Source: Bacteroides rodentium JCM 16496
GTDB taxonomy: Bacteria > Bacteroidota > Bacteroidia > Bacteroidales > Bacteroidaceae
Assembly (NCBI RefSeq): GCF_000614125.1
Contig: NZ_BAKJ01000012.1
Span: 37,022-101,021 of the forward strand
Reading direction: 5' to 3'
Length of the DNA stretch: 64,000 bases
A program made the translations under genes and the position numbers. Shown here piece by piece: positions 33,527 to 42,929 of this stretch (the stretch's first letter is position 1; each line of letters opens with the position of its first letter). A model generated the notes under the pieces. The model worked only from the letters and a program-made list of their open reading frames with translations, was not told where the DNA came from and did no database searches.

Positions 33527-34099
33527 TTAGTGGCAGCATCCACCTCCACATTCATGGTCGCCGCATCCGTCGCCACAGTCACCACAACCGCAGCTGCCGC
33601 AACCGCCACCCATCATACGGGCAACTTCAGCAAGCTCTTCGTTCGTAGCCGGACGGCTTTCCACCACTTCTCCGGTAAAGTTCAAATCACAACCGGCGAG
33701 TGGATGATTCATGTCCATTACAACCACGTCTTCCTTCACTTCTACTACACTTCCGTTGATGCGTTGACCTTCAGAAGTCATCAAGGGGATGACGGCGCCT
33801 TCCACTACACGGTCGCTGTCGAATTCTCCTTCTATCATGAAGATTTCTTTGGGGAGGTCAATGACATGGTCGTCGTCATATTCACCATAAGCTTCTGATG
33901 CCGGAATGGTAAAGTCGAATTTATCGCCTATCTGCAAGTCTTTTATCTGGGCTTCAAAGGGTTCGAGTGTCATTCCCAGACCTGAGATAAACTGGAAAGG
34001 ATGCTCTACGGGTGCTTCTTCTTCGAAATCTTTTTCTCCGTTTTCGATTGAGTACAGCTTATATGCTACGGTGATGTACTTGTTTTCTACTGTTTCCAT
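33527..34099 (-). CDS. FKBP-type peptidyl-prolyl isomerase, SlyD-like
   Basis: Intact, 190 residues. FKBP fold with an IF (insert-in-flap) segment as in SlyD: YKLYSIENGEKDFEEE, FQFISGLGMTLEPFE, then the insert, then MDMNHPLAGCDLNFTGEV. The C-terminal tail is rich in Gly, Cys and His (about 11 Cys in the last 26 residues), a metal-binding tail as in nickel-handling SlyD proteins. Likely roles: proline isomerisation, chaperone, and metal storage or delivery. The -7 element lies at 34155-34162. Confidence 0.92.
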   Translation of the reverse strand: METVENKYITVAYKLYSIENGEKDFEEEAPVEHPFQFISGLGMTLEPFEAQIKDLQIGDKFDFTIPASEAYGEYDDDHVIDLPKEIFMIEGEFDSDRVVEGAVIPLMTSEGQRINGSVVEVKEDVVVMDMNHPLAGCDLNFTGEVVESRPATNEELAEVARMMGGGCGSCGCGDCGDGCGDHECGGGCCH

Positions 34100-34154
34100 T
34101 AATTTTCTATCTTTATTTAATTAGTAAATACTGTTTTTTGAGTATTTGAAGAGA

Positions 34155-34162
34155 CAAAGATA
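34155..34162 (-). promoter_or_regulatory. -7 element of slyD-type gene
   Basis: Minus strand TATCTTTG fits TAnnTTTG, about 56 bases upstream of the start codon. Confidence 0.6.
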
Positions 34163-34353
34163 CGAATTATTTGTTTCGGGATGTAGAGAGCCTTTGGTAA
34201 TTTTCAGATTATTAAATGGTTTCAATGATTGGCAATACATTTATATTGGCTGTCTGAATGGTTCTATTTAGAACTGTTAAGTGATAAAATAGGATTTTAG
34301 AGCGATGTTTTCTTACGATTATTCATATTTATCTTATTTTTTTCTTCAATTTG

Positions 34354-34384
34354 TTTGGAGATTATAAAAAAGCCCTTACCTTTG
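34354..34384 (+). promoter_or_regulatory. promoter of ilv operon
   Basis: TTTG at 34354-34357, exactly 19 bases, TACCTTTG at 34377-34384: a full match to the Bacteroides promoter. It lies about 35 bases before the leader peptide and 205 bases before ilvD. Confidence 0.82.
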
Positions 34385-34418
34385 CAGCACGTTTGAAACA
34401 AAAAAGAAGAATTAAGTT

Positions 34419-34493
34419 ATGAATTTACATACATCTATTAACCTGGCAGTCCTGCATATTATTCGCGTCGTGGTGGTGGCATCAAGAGCGTGA
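34419..34493 (+). CDS. ilv leader peptide (24 residues)
   Basis: Short reading frame, ATG at 34419, TGA at 34491-34493. Of 24 residues 11 are branched-chain: 3 Ile, 3 Leu, 5 Val, including II at codons 14-15 and four consecutive Val at codons 17-20 (the string HIIRVVVVASRA). Its stop codon overlaps the first strand of the antiterminator. This is the layout of a classical attenuation leader for branched-chain amino acid synthesis: ribosome stalling on scarce Ile- or Val-tRNA would leave the antiterminator strand free. Confidence 0.88.
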   Translation: MNLHTSINLAVLHIIRVVVVASRA

Positions 34494-34568
34494 GAAAGGT
34501 TATGTATGTATTCGTACGTTAGAAGATAATTTATTAAGCCTTTCTCACTATAGTGGGAGAGGCTTTTT
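34490..34568 (+). promoter_or_regulatory. ilv attenuator (antiterminator and terminator)
   Basis: GTGAGAAAGG (34490-34499) pairs perfectly with CCTTTCTCAC (34539-34548) as an antiterminator. The same second strand is part of a 13-bp terminator stem (34536-34548 with 34553-34565, two G-T pairs, loop TATA) ending in TTTTT (34564-34568). The two structures cannot form together. A ribosome that reaches the leader stop codon would cover the first strand and favour the terminator; a stalled one would favour readthrough. Confidence 0.87.
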
Positions 34569-34588
34569 CATTAAAAGGAGATTTGAAA

Positions 34589-36389
34589 ATGAAGCATCAG
34601 TTACGCAGCTCGTTCAGCACACAAGGTCGCCGCATGGCGGGAGCCCGTGCATTGTGGACGGCGAATGGCATGAAGAAGGAACAGATGGGTAAGCCCATTA
34701 TCGCTATAGTCAATTCATTTACACAATTCGTCCCCGGGCATGTACACCTGCACGAAATAGGCCAGTTTGTAAAGGAAGAAATTGAAAAGCTGGGGTGTTT
34801 TGCTGCGGAGTTCAATACGATTGCCATTGACGACGGCATCGCTATGGGGCACGACGGTATGCTTTATTCCCTGCCTTCAAGGGACATCATTGCCGATAGT
34901 GTGGAGTATATGGTAAATGCCCATAAGGCGGATGCTATGGTTTGCATCAGTAATTGTGACAAGATTACTCCGGGGATGCTGATGGCGGCTATGAGACTGA
35001 ACATTCCGACTGTGTTTGTTTCGGGCGGTCCGATGGAAGCCGGGGAATGGAACGGACAGCATTTGGATTTGATTGATGCCATGATTAAATCTGCTGATGA
35101 AAGTGTGGGCGATAAAGAGGTGGCACAGATTGAGCAACATGCCTGCCCCACTTGCGGATGCTGCTCAGGCATGTTTACCGCTAATTCCATGAACTGCCTG
35201 AATGAAGCGATTGGATTGGCACTGCCCGGTAACGGCACGATTGTAGCCACTCACGAAAATCGCAAGAAACTGTTTGAGGATGCAGCCAAGCTGGTTGTAG
35301 AGAATGCCTTTAGATATTATGAAGAAGGGGATGAGAGCGTACTCCCGCGCAGTATTGCTACCCGCGAGGCATTTTTGAATGCCATGACGCTGGATATTGC
35401 GATGGGCGGTTCCACTAATACAGTACTTCATCTGTTGGCTGTGGCTCACGAAGCCGGAGCGGATTTTAAGATGGACGACATCGACATGCTCTCCCGCAAG
35501 ACTCCCTGCTTGTGCAAGGTGGCTCCCAATACCCAAAAGTATCATGTACAAGACGTTAACCGTGCCGGTGGCATCATTGCCATCATGGATGAGCTTGCCA
35601 AGGGCGGATTGGTCGATACGAATGTCCGCCGTGTGGATGGAATGACGTTGGCAGAGGCAATCGACCGGTATAGTATTACCAGCTGATGTATGTAAAGAGG
35701 CAATCAAGAAATACTCCAGTGCGGCAGCCGGAAAGTTCAATCTGGTACTCGGCTCACAAAATGCGTCTTATAAGGAACTCGATACGGACCGTGCGACCGG
35801 TTGTATCCGTGATTTGGAACATGCATACAGCAAGGATGGCGGTCTGGCGGTTTTGAAAGGAAATATAGCTCAGGATGGGTGCGTTGTCAAGACTGCCGGT
35901 GTAGACGAGAGTATCTGGAAATTTACGGGGCCGGCGAAAGTCTTCGACTCACAAGATGCGGCTTGCGACGGTATTCTGGGTGGAAAGGTGGTCAGTGGAG
36001 ACGTCGTCGTCATCACTCACGAAGGGCCGAAAGGCGGACCGGGTATGCAAGAGATGCTTTATCCTACTTCTTATATCAAATCCCGCCATCTGGGTAAGGA
36101 GTGTGCATTGATTACCGACGGGCGTTTCAGTGGTGGTACTTCCGGACTGAGTATCGGGCATGTTTCTCCCGAAGCGGCTGCCGGTGGTAATATCGGCAAG
36201 ATTAAGGATGGGGATATTATTGAAATTGATATACCGAACCGTTTTATCAATGTGAAGTTGACGGATGAAGAGCTTGCTGCACGCCCCATGACTCCGGTAA
36301 CCCGCAACCGGGAGGTGTCCAAAGCATTGAAAGCATATGCAAGCATGGTAAGTTCTGCCGACAAAGGGGCTGTGAGGCTGATTGATTAA
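34589..36389 (+). CDS. ilvD: dihydroxy-acid dehydratase (frameshift near 35684)
   Basis: Dehydrates dihydroxy acids to the keto acids of valine and isoleucine. About 600 residues with two bases restored near 35684 (restoring [16 protein letters not shown]; the site fits GCCCT read as GCT). Iron-sulfur Cys regions: [10 protein letters not shown] and [18 protein letters not shown]; later [22 protein letters not shown]. The start at 34589 ([11 protein letters not shown]) has the ribosome site AAAAGGAG 8 bases upstream; an earlier in-frame start overlaps the terminator stem and is rejected. First structural gene of the operon. Confidence 0.97.
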
Positions 36390-36420
36390 AAGCCCCCCCT
36401 TTCCGAAAGCGAGGGGAGGA
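36390..36420. repeat. half REP-like palindrome after ilvD
   Basis: CCCCCCCTTTCCGAAAGCGAGGGG forms a small hairpin right after the ilvD stop. It resembles half of the paired repeat at 40761-40895 in its C-rich/G-rich arms. Confidence 0.4.
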
Positions 36421-36481
36421 GAGAATGAAACAAATTTTTCAAGCTACTATTGAGCTTTTAAATATAATGAATAGATAAAGT

Positions 36482-38229
36482 ATGGCTGATAATAATAAAA
36501 AGAGTAACTCTTCCTCTTTCCTTGGGAGAGGGTCGGGGTGAGGCTCTGATAACAGGCGCAGAAGCATTGATGCGCTCTCTGGAGCATCAGGGAGTAAAGA
36601 CTATTTTCGGTTATCCGGGAGGGAGCATCATGCCGGTATTCGATGCCTTATACGACCACCGGAAGGAACTGAACCACATCCTGGTTCGCCATGAACAAGG
36701 AGCCACCCATGCGGCACAAGGCTTTGCACGTGTATCAGGTGAGGTTGGCGTTTGTCTGGTTACCAGTGGACCGGGTGCTACCAATACTATCACGGGCATT
36801 GCAGATGCATGATTGACAGTACGCCTATCGTTGTCATTGCCGGCCAGGTAGGGACGAACTTTCTGGGTACGGATGCGTTTCAGGAAGTGGACTTGGTAGG
36901 CATTACCCAGCCTATCACGAAATGGAGTTACCAGATTCGTCGTGCAGAAGATGTGGCCTGGGCAGTGGCACGTGCTTTCTATGTGGCAAAGAGCGGACGT
37001 CCGGGACCGGTCGTGCTGGATTTTGCTAAAAACGCCCAAGTGGAGAAAACAGAATATGTGCCTACTAAGGTGGACTATGTCCGTAGCTATCTCCCCGTTC
37101 CCGAAATGGAGCCGGAGGCCATACGGCAGGCCGCTGAATTAATAAATGGTGCGGAACGGCCTTTGGTGCTGGTAGGACAAGGCGTGGAGCTGGGAGAAGC
37201 CCAGCAAGAACTTCGTGCTTTCATTGAGAAAGCCGGAATGCCTGCCGGATGCACTTTGTTGGGACTTTCCGCATTGCCTACGGACCATCCGTTGAACAAA
37301 GGAATGCTTGGTATGCACGGTAACCTGGGGCCCAATATCAATACTAATAAATGTGATGTCCTTATCGCCGTAGGCATGCGCTTTGATGACCGTGTGACGG
37401 GTAAATTGGAAACATATGCCAAGCAGGCGAAGATTATCCACTTTGATATTGACCCTGCCGAAATAGATAAGAATGTAAAGACCGATGTTGCTGTCCTGGG
37501 AGATTGCAAAGAGACACTGGCTGCCGTTACCCAATTGCTGGAACCCGCCAACCATCAGGAATGGATTGACAGTTTCCGGCAATACGAGGAAGTGGAAGAG
37601 GAAAAGGTAATCCGTCCGGAATTACATCCGGCAGGAAAAGCGCTAAGCATGGGTGAGGTGGTGCGTGCTGTGAGTGAGGCTACCCATAACGAGGCGATAT
37701 TGGTGACTGATGTCGGCAGAATCAGATGATGTCCGCCCGTTATTTCAAATACAGTAAGGAACGTAGCATTGTTACTTCCGGTGGCCTGGGTACTATGGGC
37801 TTCGGCCTTCCGGCAGCTATCGGTGCCACTTTTGGACGTCCGGACCGCACGGTATGCGTATTCATGGGAGACGGCGGCTTGCAGATGAACCTGCAGGAAC
37901 TGGGTACCATCATGGAGCAAAAGGCGCCGGTGAAGATGATTCTGTTGAACAATAACTTCTTGGGCAATGTTCGTCAATGGCAGGCGATGTTCTTCAATCG
38001 TCGTTATTCGTTTACTCCGATGATGAATCCGGATTATATGAAGATTGCCTCGGCATATGATATTCCTGCACGCAGGGTAATGACCCGCGAGGAGCTGGCA
38101 AAAGCGATTGACGAGATGATAGCAACCGACGGACCGTTCCTGCTCGAAGCTTGTGTGGAGGAAGAAGGAAATGTAATGCCGATGACACCTCCGGGCGGTT
38201 CGGTCAATCAGATGTTGTTGGAATGCTAA
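36482..38229 (+). CDS. ilvB: acetolactate synthase large subunit (frameshifts near 36538, 36809, 37724)
   Basis: Thiamine-diphosphate enzyme joining pyruvate to pyruvate or 2-ketobutyrate. About 583 residues from the ATG at 36482, or 569 from a TTG at 36522. Motifs: [35 protein letters not shown] (the cofactor Glu), [30 protein letters not shown] (FAD region), and the ThDP motif [15 protein letters not shown] with [11 protein letters not shown]. One base is missing near 36809 (ADA to MIDSTPIVV) and one near 37724 (TDVG to [10 protein letters not shown]). The first codons from 36482 are out of frame with the rest because of a G-rich palindrome at 36505-36545, so the true N-terminus is uncertain. 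Confidence 0.95.
36505..36545. repeat. REP-like palindrome inside the ilvB start region
   Basis: CTCTTTCCTTGGGAGAGG followed by GTCGGGGTGAGG, the form of a widespread REP-type palindrome. It falls between the likely ATG of ilvB (36482) and the conserved [10 protein letters not shown]. The reading frames on its two sides disagree by two bases. Confidence 0.5.
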
Positions 38230-38234
38230 CTATA

Positions 38235-38328
38235 AATTAAGAATGAAGAATTAAGAATGAAGAATGGCACAGAGAAATCTACCTCTTTCATTCCCGTATT
38301 CTTAATTCTTCATTCATCATTCTTCATT
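38235..38328. repeat. AT-rich inverted repeat between ilvB and ilvN
   Basis: Left arm of repeated AAGAATGAAGAATT units (38235-38266), right arm its complement (about 38299-38328), loop of about 32. It lies inside the operon in the 108-base ilvB-ilvN gap, so it may stabilise or partly terminate the message. Confidence 0.65.
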
Positions 38329-38337
38329 TAAAAAGAC

Positions 38338-38898
38338 ATGGATAAGACATTATATACAATCATTGTTCATTCGGAAAACTTTGCCGGTTTGCTGAATCAG
38401 GTGACGGCTGTGTTTACCCGTCGGCAGATAAACATCGAAAGTTTAAATGTATCGGCCTCCTCCATCAAAGGGGTACATAAATATACCATTACCGCTTGGA
38501 CGGACAAGGATACCATTGAAAAGGTGACCAAGCAGATTACTAAGAAAATAGATGTGCTGCAAGCCCATTATTTCACGGATGATGAAATTTATCAGCACGA
38601 GATTGCTCTCTATAAAATAACGACCCCCACGCTGGAAGAAAAACCGGAGGTGTCCAAAGTAATCCGTAAGTACAATGCCCGTATTGTGGAGGTGAATGCT
38701 GTATTTGCCATTGTTGAGAAGAATGGCATGAGTGAGGAAATAACCAATCTTTATGAGGAGTTGCGCCAGTTGGATTGCGTACTTCAGTTCGTCCGTTCGG
38801 GTCGCGTAGCCATTACGACCAGCTGCTTTGAGCGTGTCAATGAATATCTGGCGGACCGTGAAGCAAAATATCGTCAAAGTAAACACCAGGAATCATGA
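38338..38898 (+). CDS. ilvN: acetolactate synthase small subunit
   Basis: Regulatory subunit giving valine feedback inhibition. Intact, 186 residues. The N-terminal ACT domain starts TLYTIIVHSENFAGLLNQVT with the SLNVSASSIKG segment; a second ACT-like part follows (NARIVEVNAVFAIVEKNG). Its TGA overlaps the start of the next gene (ATGATGA, 38895-38900), so translation is coupled. Confidence 0.95.
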   Translation: MDKTLYTIIVHSENFAGLLNQVTAVFTRRQINIESLNVSASSIKGVHKYTITAWTDKDTIEKVTKQITKKIDVLQAHYFTDDEIYQHEIALYKITTPTLEEKPEVSKVIRKYNARIVEVNAVFAIVEKNGMSEEITNLYEELRQLDCVLQFVRSGRVAITTSCFERVNEYLADREAKYRQSKHQES

Positions 38899-39646
38899 TG
38901 AGCGAAAACAATAAGATAGGTACCTACAAGTTTGTTGCCGAACCGTTTCATGTCGACTTTACCGGACGGCTGACAATGGGAGTATTGGGCAACCATTTGT
39001 TGAATTGTGCGGGTTTCCATGCCAGCGACCGCGGTTTTGGCATCGCGACTCTAAACGAGGACAATTATACTTGGGTATTGTCCCGTCTGGCTGTCGAACT
39101 GGATGAAATGCCTTATCAGTACGAAGATTTCTCCATTCAGACTTGGGTGGAGAATGTCTATCGCCTTTTTACAGACCGTAATTTCGCTATCATCGATAAG
39201 GAGGGCAAGAAGATTGGGTACGCACGTTCCGTTTGGGCGATGATTAGCATGAATACCGTAAGCCGGCAGATTTGCTGGCTCTTCATAGTGGCAGCATTGT
39301 AGATTATGTTTGTGATGAACCTTGCCCGATAGAAAAGCCTTCGCGGATAAAGGTGGCCTCAAAGGAACCGGTTGCTGCTTTGGTAGCCAAATACAGTGAT
39401 ATTGACATTAACGGGCATGTGAACAGCATCCGTTACATCGAGCATATCCTTGATTTGTTCCCGATAGAGATGTATAAGGAGAAGCGCATCCGTCGTTTTG
39501 AAATGGCATATGTAGCCGAAAGCTATTATGGGGATGAGTTGACTTTGTTCATGGATGATGCCGGTGAGGGCGTTTACGATGTGGAGGTGAAAAAGAATGG
39601 CAGCGAAGTGGTCTGTCGCTCTAAAGTGATATTTACAGAGAAATAA
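38895..39646 (+). CDS. acyl-ACP thioesterase, FatA/FatB-like (frameshift near 39261)
   Basis: Hydrolyses acyl-ACP to free fatty acid. About 250 residues with one base restored near 39261 (restoring NTRKPADLLALHSGSIVDYV; the site fits CCC read as CC). Two hot-dog domains; the second contains YSDIDINGHVNSIRYIEHIL, the D-x-N-x-H-x-N catalytic segment of bacterial FAT-type thioesterases. It overlaps ilvN by four bases and is followed 50 bases later by ilvC, so it is a true member of the ilv operon. A link between branched-chain amino acid and branched fatty acid metabolism would explain this; that is inference. Confidence 0.9.
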
Positions 39647-39696
39647 ATAAATTTATCAACGTTGGCGTAAGCCACAAATAAAAATTAAAACAAAAA

Positions 39697-40740
39697 ATGG
39701 CACAATTGAATTTTGGCGGTGTTATTGAGAATGTAATGACCCGCGAAGAATTTCCTTTGGAAAAAGCACGTGAGATTTTGAAAGATGAAACAATTGCAGT
39801 AATCGGTTATGGCGTACAAGGCCCGGGCCAGGCTTGCAACTTGCGTGATAACGGTTTCAATGTGATTGTAGGACAACGTCCGGGCAAGACATACGAAAAG
39901 GCTGTGGCCGACGGATGGGTACCGGGTGAGACTTTGTTCGGCATCGAAGAGGCTTGTCAGAAAGGTACTATCGTCATGTGTCTGTTGTCTGACGCAGCTG
40001 TAATGTCTGTATGGCCGACTATCAAACCTTATTTGACTCCCGGAAAGGCCCTTTACTTTTCTCATGGTTTTGCTATTACTTGGAACGACCGTACCGGCGT
40101 GGTTCCTCCTAAAGATATTGATGTTATTATGGTTGCTCCCAAAGGTTCCGGTACTTCACTCCGTACCATGTTCCTCGAGGGTCGTGGCTTGAACTCATCA
40201 TATGCCGTCTATCAGGATGCTACGGGCAAGGCTTTTGACAAGACGATTGCACTGGGTATCGGTATCGGCTCCGGCTACTTGTTCGAGACGACTTTCATCC
40301 GCGAAGCCACTTCCGACTTGACCGGTGAACGCGGTTCCTTGATGGGTGCTATCCAGGGATTACTGTTGGCTCAGTATGAAGTATTGCGCGAAAACGGTCA
40401 CACTCCTTCTGAAGCATTCAATGAAACTGTGGAAGAGCTGACTCAATCTTTGATGCCATTGTTTGCCAAGAATGGTATGGATTGGATGTATGCCAACTGT
40501 TCTACTACGGCACAGCGTGGTGCGCTGGATTGGATGACCCCGTTCCATGATGCCATCAAGCCGGTTGTACAGAAATTGTATGCCAGCGTGAAGTCGGGCA
40601 ACGAAGCTCAGATTTCTATCGACAGCAACTCCAAACCTGATTATCGTGAGAAGCTGAATGCAGAATTGAAAGCCTTGCGTGAAAGCGAAATGTGGCAGAC
40701 AGCTGTTACTGTTCGTAAACTTCGTCCGGAAAACAATTAA
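39697..40740 (+). CDS. ilvC: ketol-acid reductoisomerase
   Basis: Isomerises and reduces acetolactate or acetohydroxybutyrate, needing Mg and NAD(P)H. Intact, 347 residues. Rossmann motif AVIGYGVQGPGQACNLRDNG, then DVIMVAPKGSGTSLRTMFLE, and the Mg-binding helices with ATSDLTGERGSLMGAIQG and ETVEELTQSLMPLF. It is the last gene of the operon, followed by the paired repeat at 40761. Confidence 0.97.
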   Translation: MAQLNFGGVIENVMTREEFPLEKAREILKDETIAVIGYGVQGPGQACNLRDNGFNVIVGQRPGKTYEKAVADGWVPGETLFGIEEACQKGTIVMCLLSDAAVMSVWPTIKPYLTPGKALYFSHGFAITWNDRTGVVPPKDIDVIMVAPKGSGTSLRTMFLEGRGLNSSYAVYQDATGKAFDKTIALGIGIGSGYLFETTFIREATSDLTGERGSLMGAIQGLLLAQYEVLRENGHTPSEAFNETVEELTQSLMPLFAKNGMDWMYANCSTTAQRGALDWMTPFHDAIKPVVQKLYASVKSGNEAQISIDSNSKPDYREKLNAELKALRESEMWQTAVTVRKLRPENN

Positions 40741-40760
40741 TCAGCTGATACTAACTCAAT

Positions 40761-40895
40761 TCCCCTCCTCCTGGGAGGAGGGGTGCCCGTAGGGCGGGGT
40801 GGTAGAGGTCATAAGGCTATGAGTGAAATGAGAACTCTATCTGTGTGCTCCCTACCACCTCCCCCTACGGGTACTCCTCCTCCTTGGAGGAGGAG
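40761..40895. repeat. paired inverted REP-like element (REPIN-like)
   Basis: Two related units in opposite orientation: CCCCTCCTCCTGGGAGGAGG plus GTGCCCGTAGGGCGGGGTGG (40761-40805), and CTACCACCTCCCCCTACGGG plus TACTCCTCCTCCTTGGAGGA (40852-40895). Each unit carries its own hairpin. It sits between the converging ends of ilvC and the helicase gene and may act as a terminator for both. Confidence 0.75.
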
Positions 40896-40909
40896 AATCA
40901 GGATAGTAT

Positions 40910-42797
40910 TTATTTTATATTTTGAATAAACTCCAATAGCTTCCGGTAAAAACCGTGATGTTTCAGCGTCTCTGCCTCTCCCAATATCACCAGCTTCATA
41001 CGTGCCCGGGTGATGGCTACATTCATTCTCCTTAAATCATTCAGGAATCCTATCTGCCCTTCTTCGTTGGCACGGACAAGGCTGATGAAGATAACATCGC
41101 GCTCTTGCCCTTGGAAGCCATCCACCGTATTTACAGTGAACAAGCTGCGATAAGGCTTGAGTGAAGTGTCTGCCTTTATCTTGTTGCGGAGATATTGCAC
41201 TTGTGCCTTGTAAGGGGAGATGATGCCGAAGTCTATTTTTTCTTCCAGAATGCGGCTGCCACCGATACGGTTGATGTAGATTTTCAGTTCTGATAGGAGC
41301 AGGTCCGCTTCCGCCTTATTAATACGCCCGAAAGTCTCTCCCACAAATTCTTCTTTGAAATCCATTTCGGAGGTGTCAATCCAGTGGATGGGGGTATCCC
41401 AGTCCAGGATGCCCCGGTAACGCACTTCGGGAGCGGCTTCCAGCTCGCCATTATAAAACCATTGGGAAGGAAATTTCATGATTTCCTCGTGCATGCGGTA
41501 TTGCACTTTCAGCAAAGAGACAACGGCAGGTTTGTTGGACACCACTTTCTCCATCAATGTTCGTTCCAGACCTCCACGGGCAGCTTCGTAGCATTTTATG
41601 GTGGGCGGAAGTTGGCAGTGGTCACCCGCCAACACCACGCGGTCTGCCTTTCGGATAGCTATCCAGCAGGCAGCCTCTAAGGCCTGGGCTGCTTCATCAA
41701 TGAAAAGGGTGCCGAAACGGCGTCCGTTCAGCAGCCGGTGATTGCTGCTTACCAGAGTGGAGGCTATGACGTGTGCCCCATCAAAAAGCTCTGCATTGAT
41801 TTGTATTTCCAATGCGGTGGCGCGGTCGCGCAGGCGCTCATACGGCTACGCACTCCTTCGCGTTCGTCATAGCTGCCACGGCGGGCACGGCTGCCCAGTT
41901 CACGGAGATTTTTCCGGATGCTCCACAGCTCCGGATAAAACGGATGGTTCTCGAAACGGCGCTCGTAAGTAAAGGAAAGCATCTTGTCGTTGACACGGGT
42001 CGGATTGCCGATACGCAGGACATTGACGCCGCGGTCCACCAGTTTTTCCGAAATCCAGTCGACGGCGGTATTGCTTTGGGCACATACCAGCACCTGCGGT
42101 TCCCGATGCAGGGTTTCGTAGATGGCTTCCACTAAGGTGGTCGTTTTTCCGGTTCCCGGAGGACCGTGTACAATGGCCACGTCGCGGGCACACAGCACTT
42201 TGTTTACAGCCGTCTCCTGCGTGGAGTTCAGCCAGGGAAACCGTACGGGATAGAGCTCTCGGAAACCGGCTTTCAAGGTCCCCAGCAATATGTCCCGCAA
42301 TTCAGCCAGGCGGTTGCCTTTGGAGCGTAACGTATCTTCCAAGCTTCGAACATGGTCCGATAGGATGTTTCATCGAAATAGAGTTGTACGCCGAGGTGGT
42401 CCGCTCCCTGCACTTCCATGATAGCACCTGCGCCGGGCATAACTACTACCATCCGCGTTTCGTCGGCATAGCTCACGGTAGCGGTGAAGTTCATATAAGT
42501 TATTTTCCCATCGGCAGACTGGCGGAAAAAACATACGGGACGACCGAACTCAAAATTATGTTCTATATCGGTATTTTCTGTGTGTGTAATTTCTATTACT
42601 AATTGATTCAGTGAATTATAGTAACTTCGTCCCGGAGTGGCAGGATACCAGCAAAGTCCCCGTTTCACTTTCCGGGCAACCCCCATGTTTTCGGTTTGGC
42701 GTTTGAAATCCTCTTTTTCGTATTCGTATTCCATGCGCAGCAAAAGTTGTTGCTGCTGGAGGTGAATAATAGGACTATTGGAATCTTGTTCTTTCAT
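40910..42797 (-). CDS. superfamily 1 DNA/RNA helicase, UPF1/IGHMBP2-like (frameshifts near 41833 and 42342)
   Basis: ATP-dependent nucleic acid helicase. About 629 residues with two bases restored. Walker A VHGPPGTGKTTTLVEA, motif II LFIDEAAQALEA, QYRMHEEIMKFPSQWFYNGE, and motifs V/VI in VNTVDGFQGQERDVIFISLV and NVAITRARMKLVILG. The frame breaks near 42342 (TMFEA to LEDTLRSKGN) and near 41833 (VRSRMS to RLRDRATALEIQIN). Likely start 42797 (MKEQDSNSP): the -7 element at 42803-42810 is so close that the message would be almost leaderless. Role in Bacteroides not known to me. Confidence 0.9.
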
Positions 42798-42802
42798 GGT
42801 TG

Positions 42803-42810
42803 CAAAGGTA
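42803..42810 (-). promoter_or_regulatory. -7 element of helicase gene
   Basis: Minus strand TACCTTTG fits TAnnTTTG and ends 5 bases before the ATG at 42797. Either the transcript is leaderless or translation starts further in. Confidence 0.5.
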
Positions 42811-42929
42811 ATCATTCTTCGCTTCCGATGGAAAAAATGCTTTATTTTGTTAAACTATTCAGCCTTTTTATTTGTTTATGATATTGATTTGTAATCTTTA
42901 CAATAATGAAAAACTAAAAAATAGTGGTT

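Larger units (their letters stand above)
34100..34418. other. divergent control region slyD / ilv
   Basis: No gene; holds the minus-strand promoter of the slyD-type gene (34155-34162) and the ilv promoter (34354-34384). The 34-base stretch from 34385 to 34418 is the short 5' leader before the leader peptide start. Confidence 0.7.

Noticed and set aside
35684..36812. Programmed ribosomal frameshifting in ilvD/ilvB, since several breaks fall right at a TGA
   Set aside because: No slippery heptamer or downstream structure is shared between sites, and the same defect occurs in 19 unrelated genes; base-calling error is simpler.
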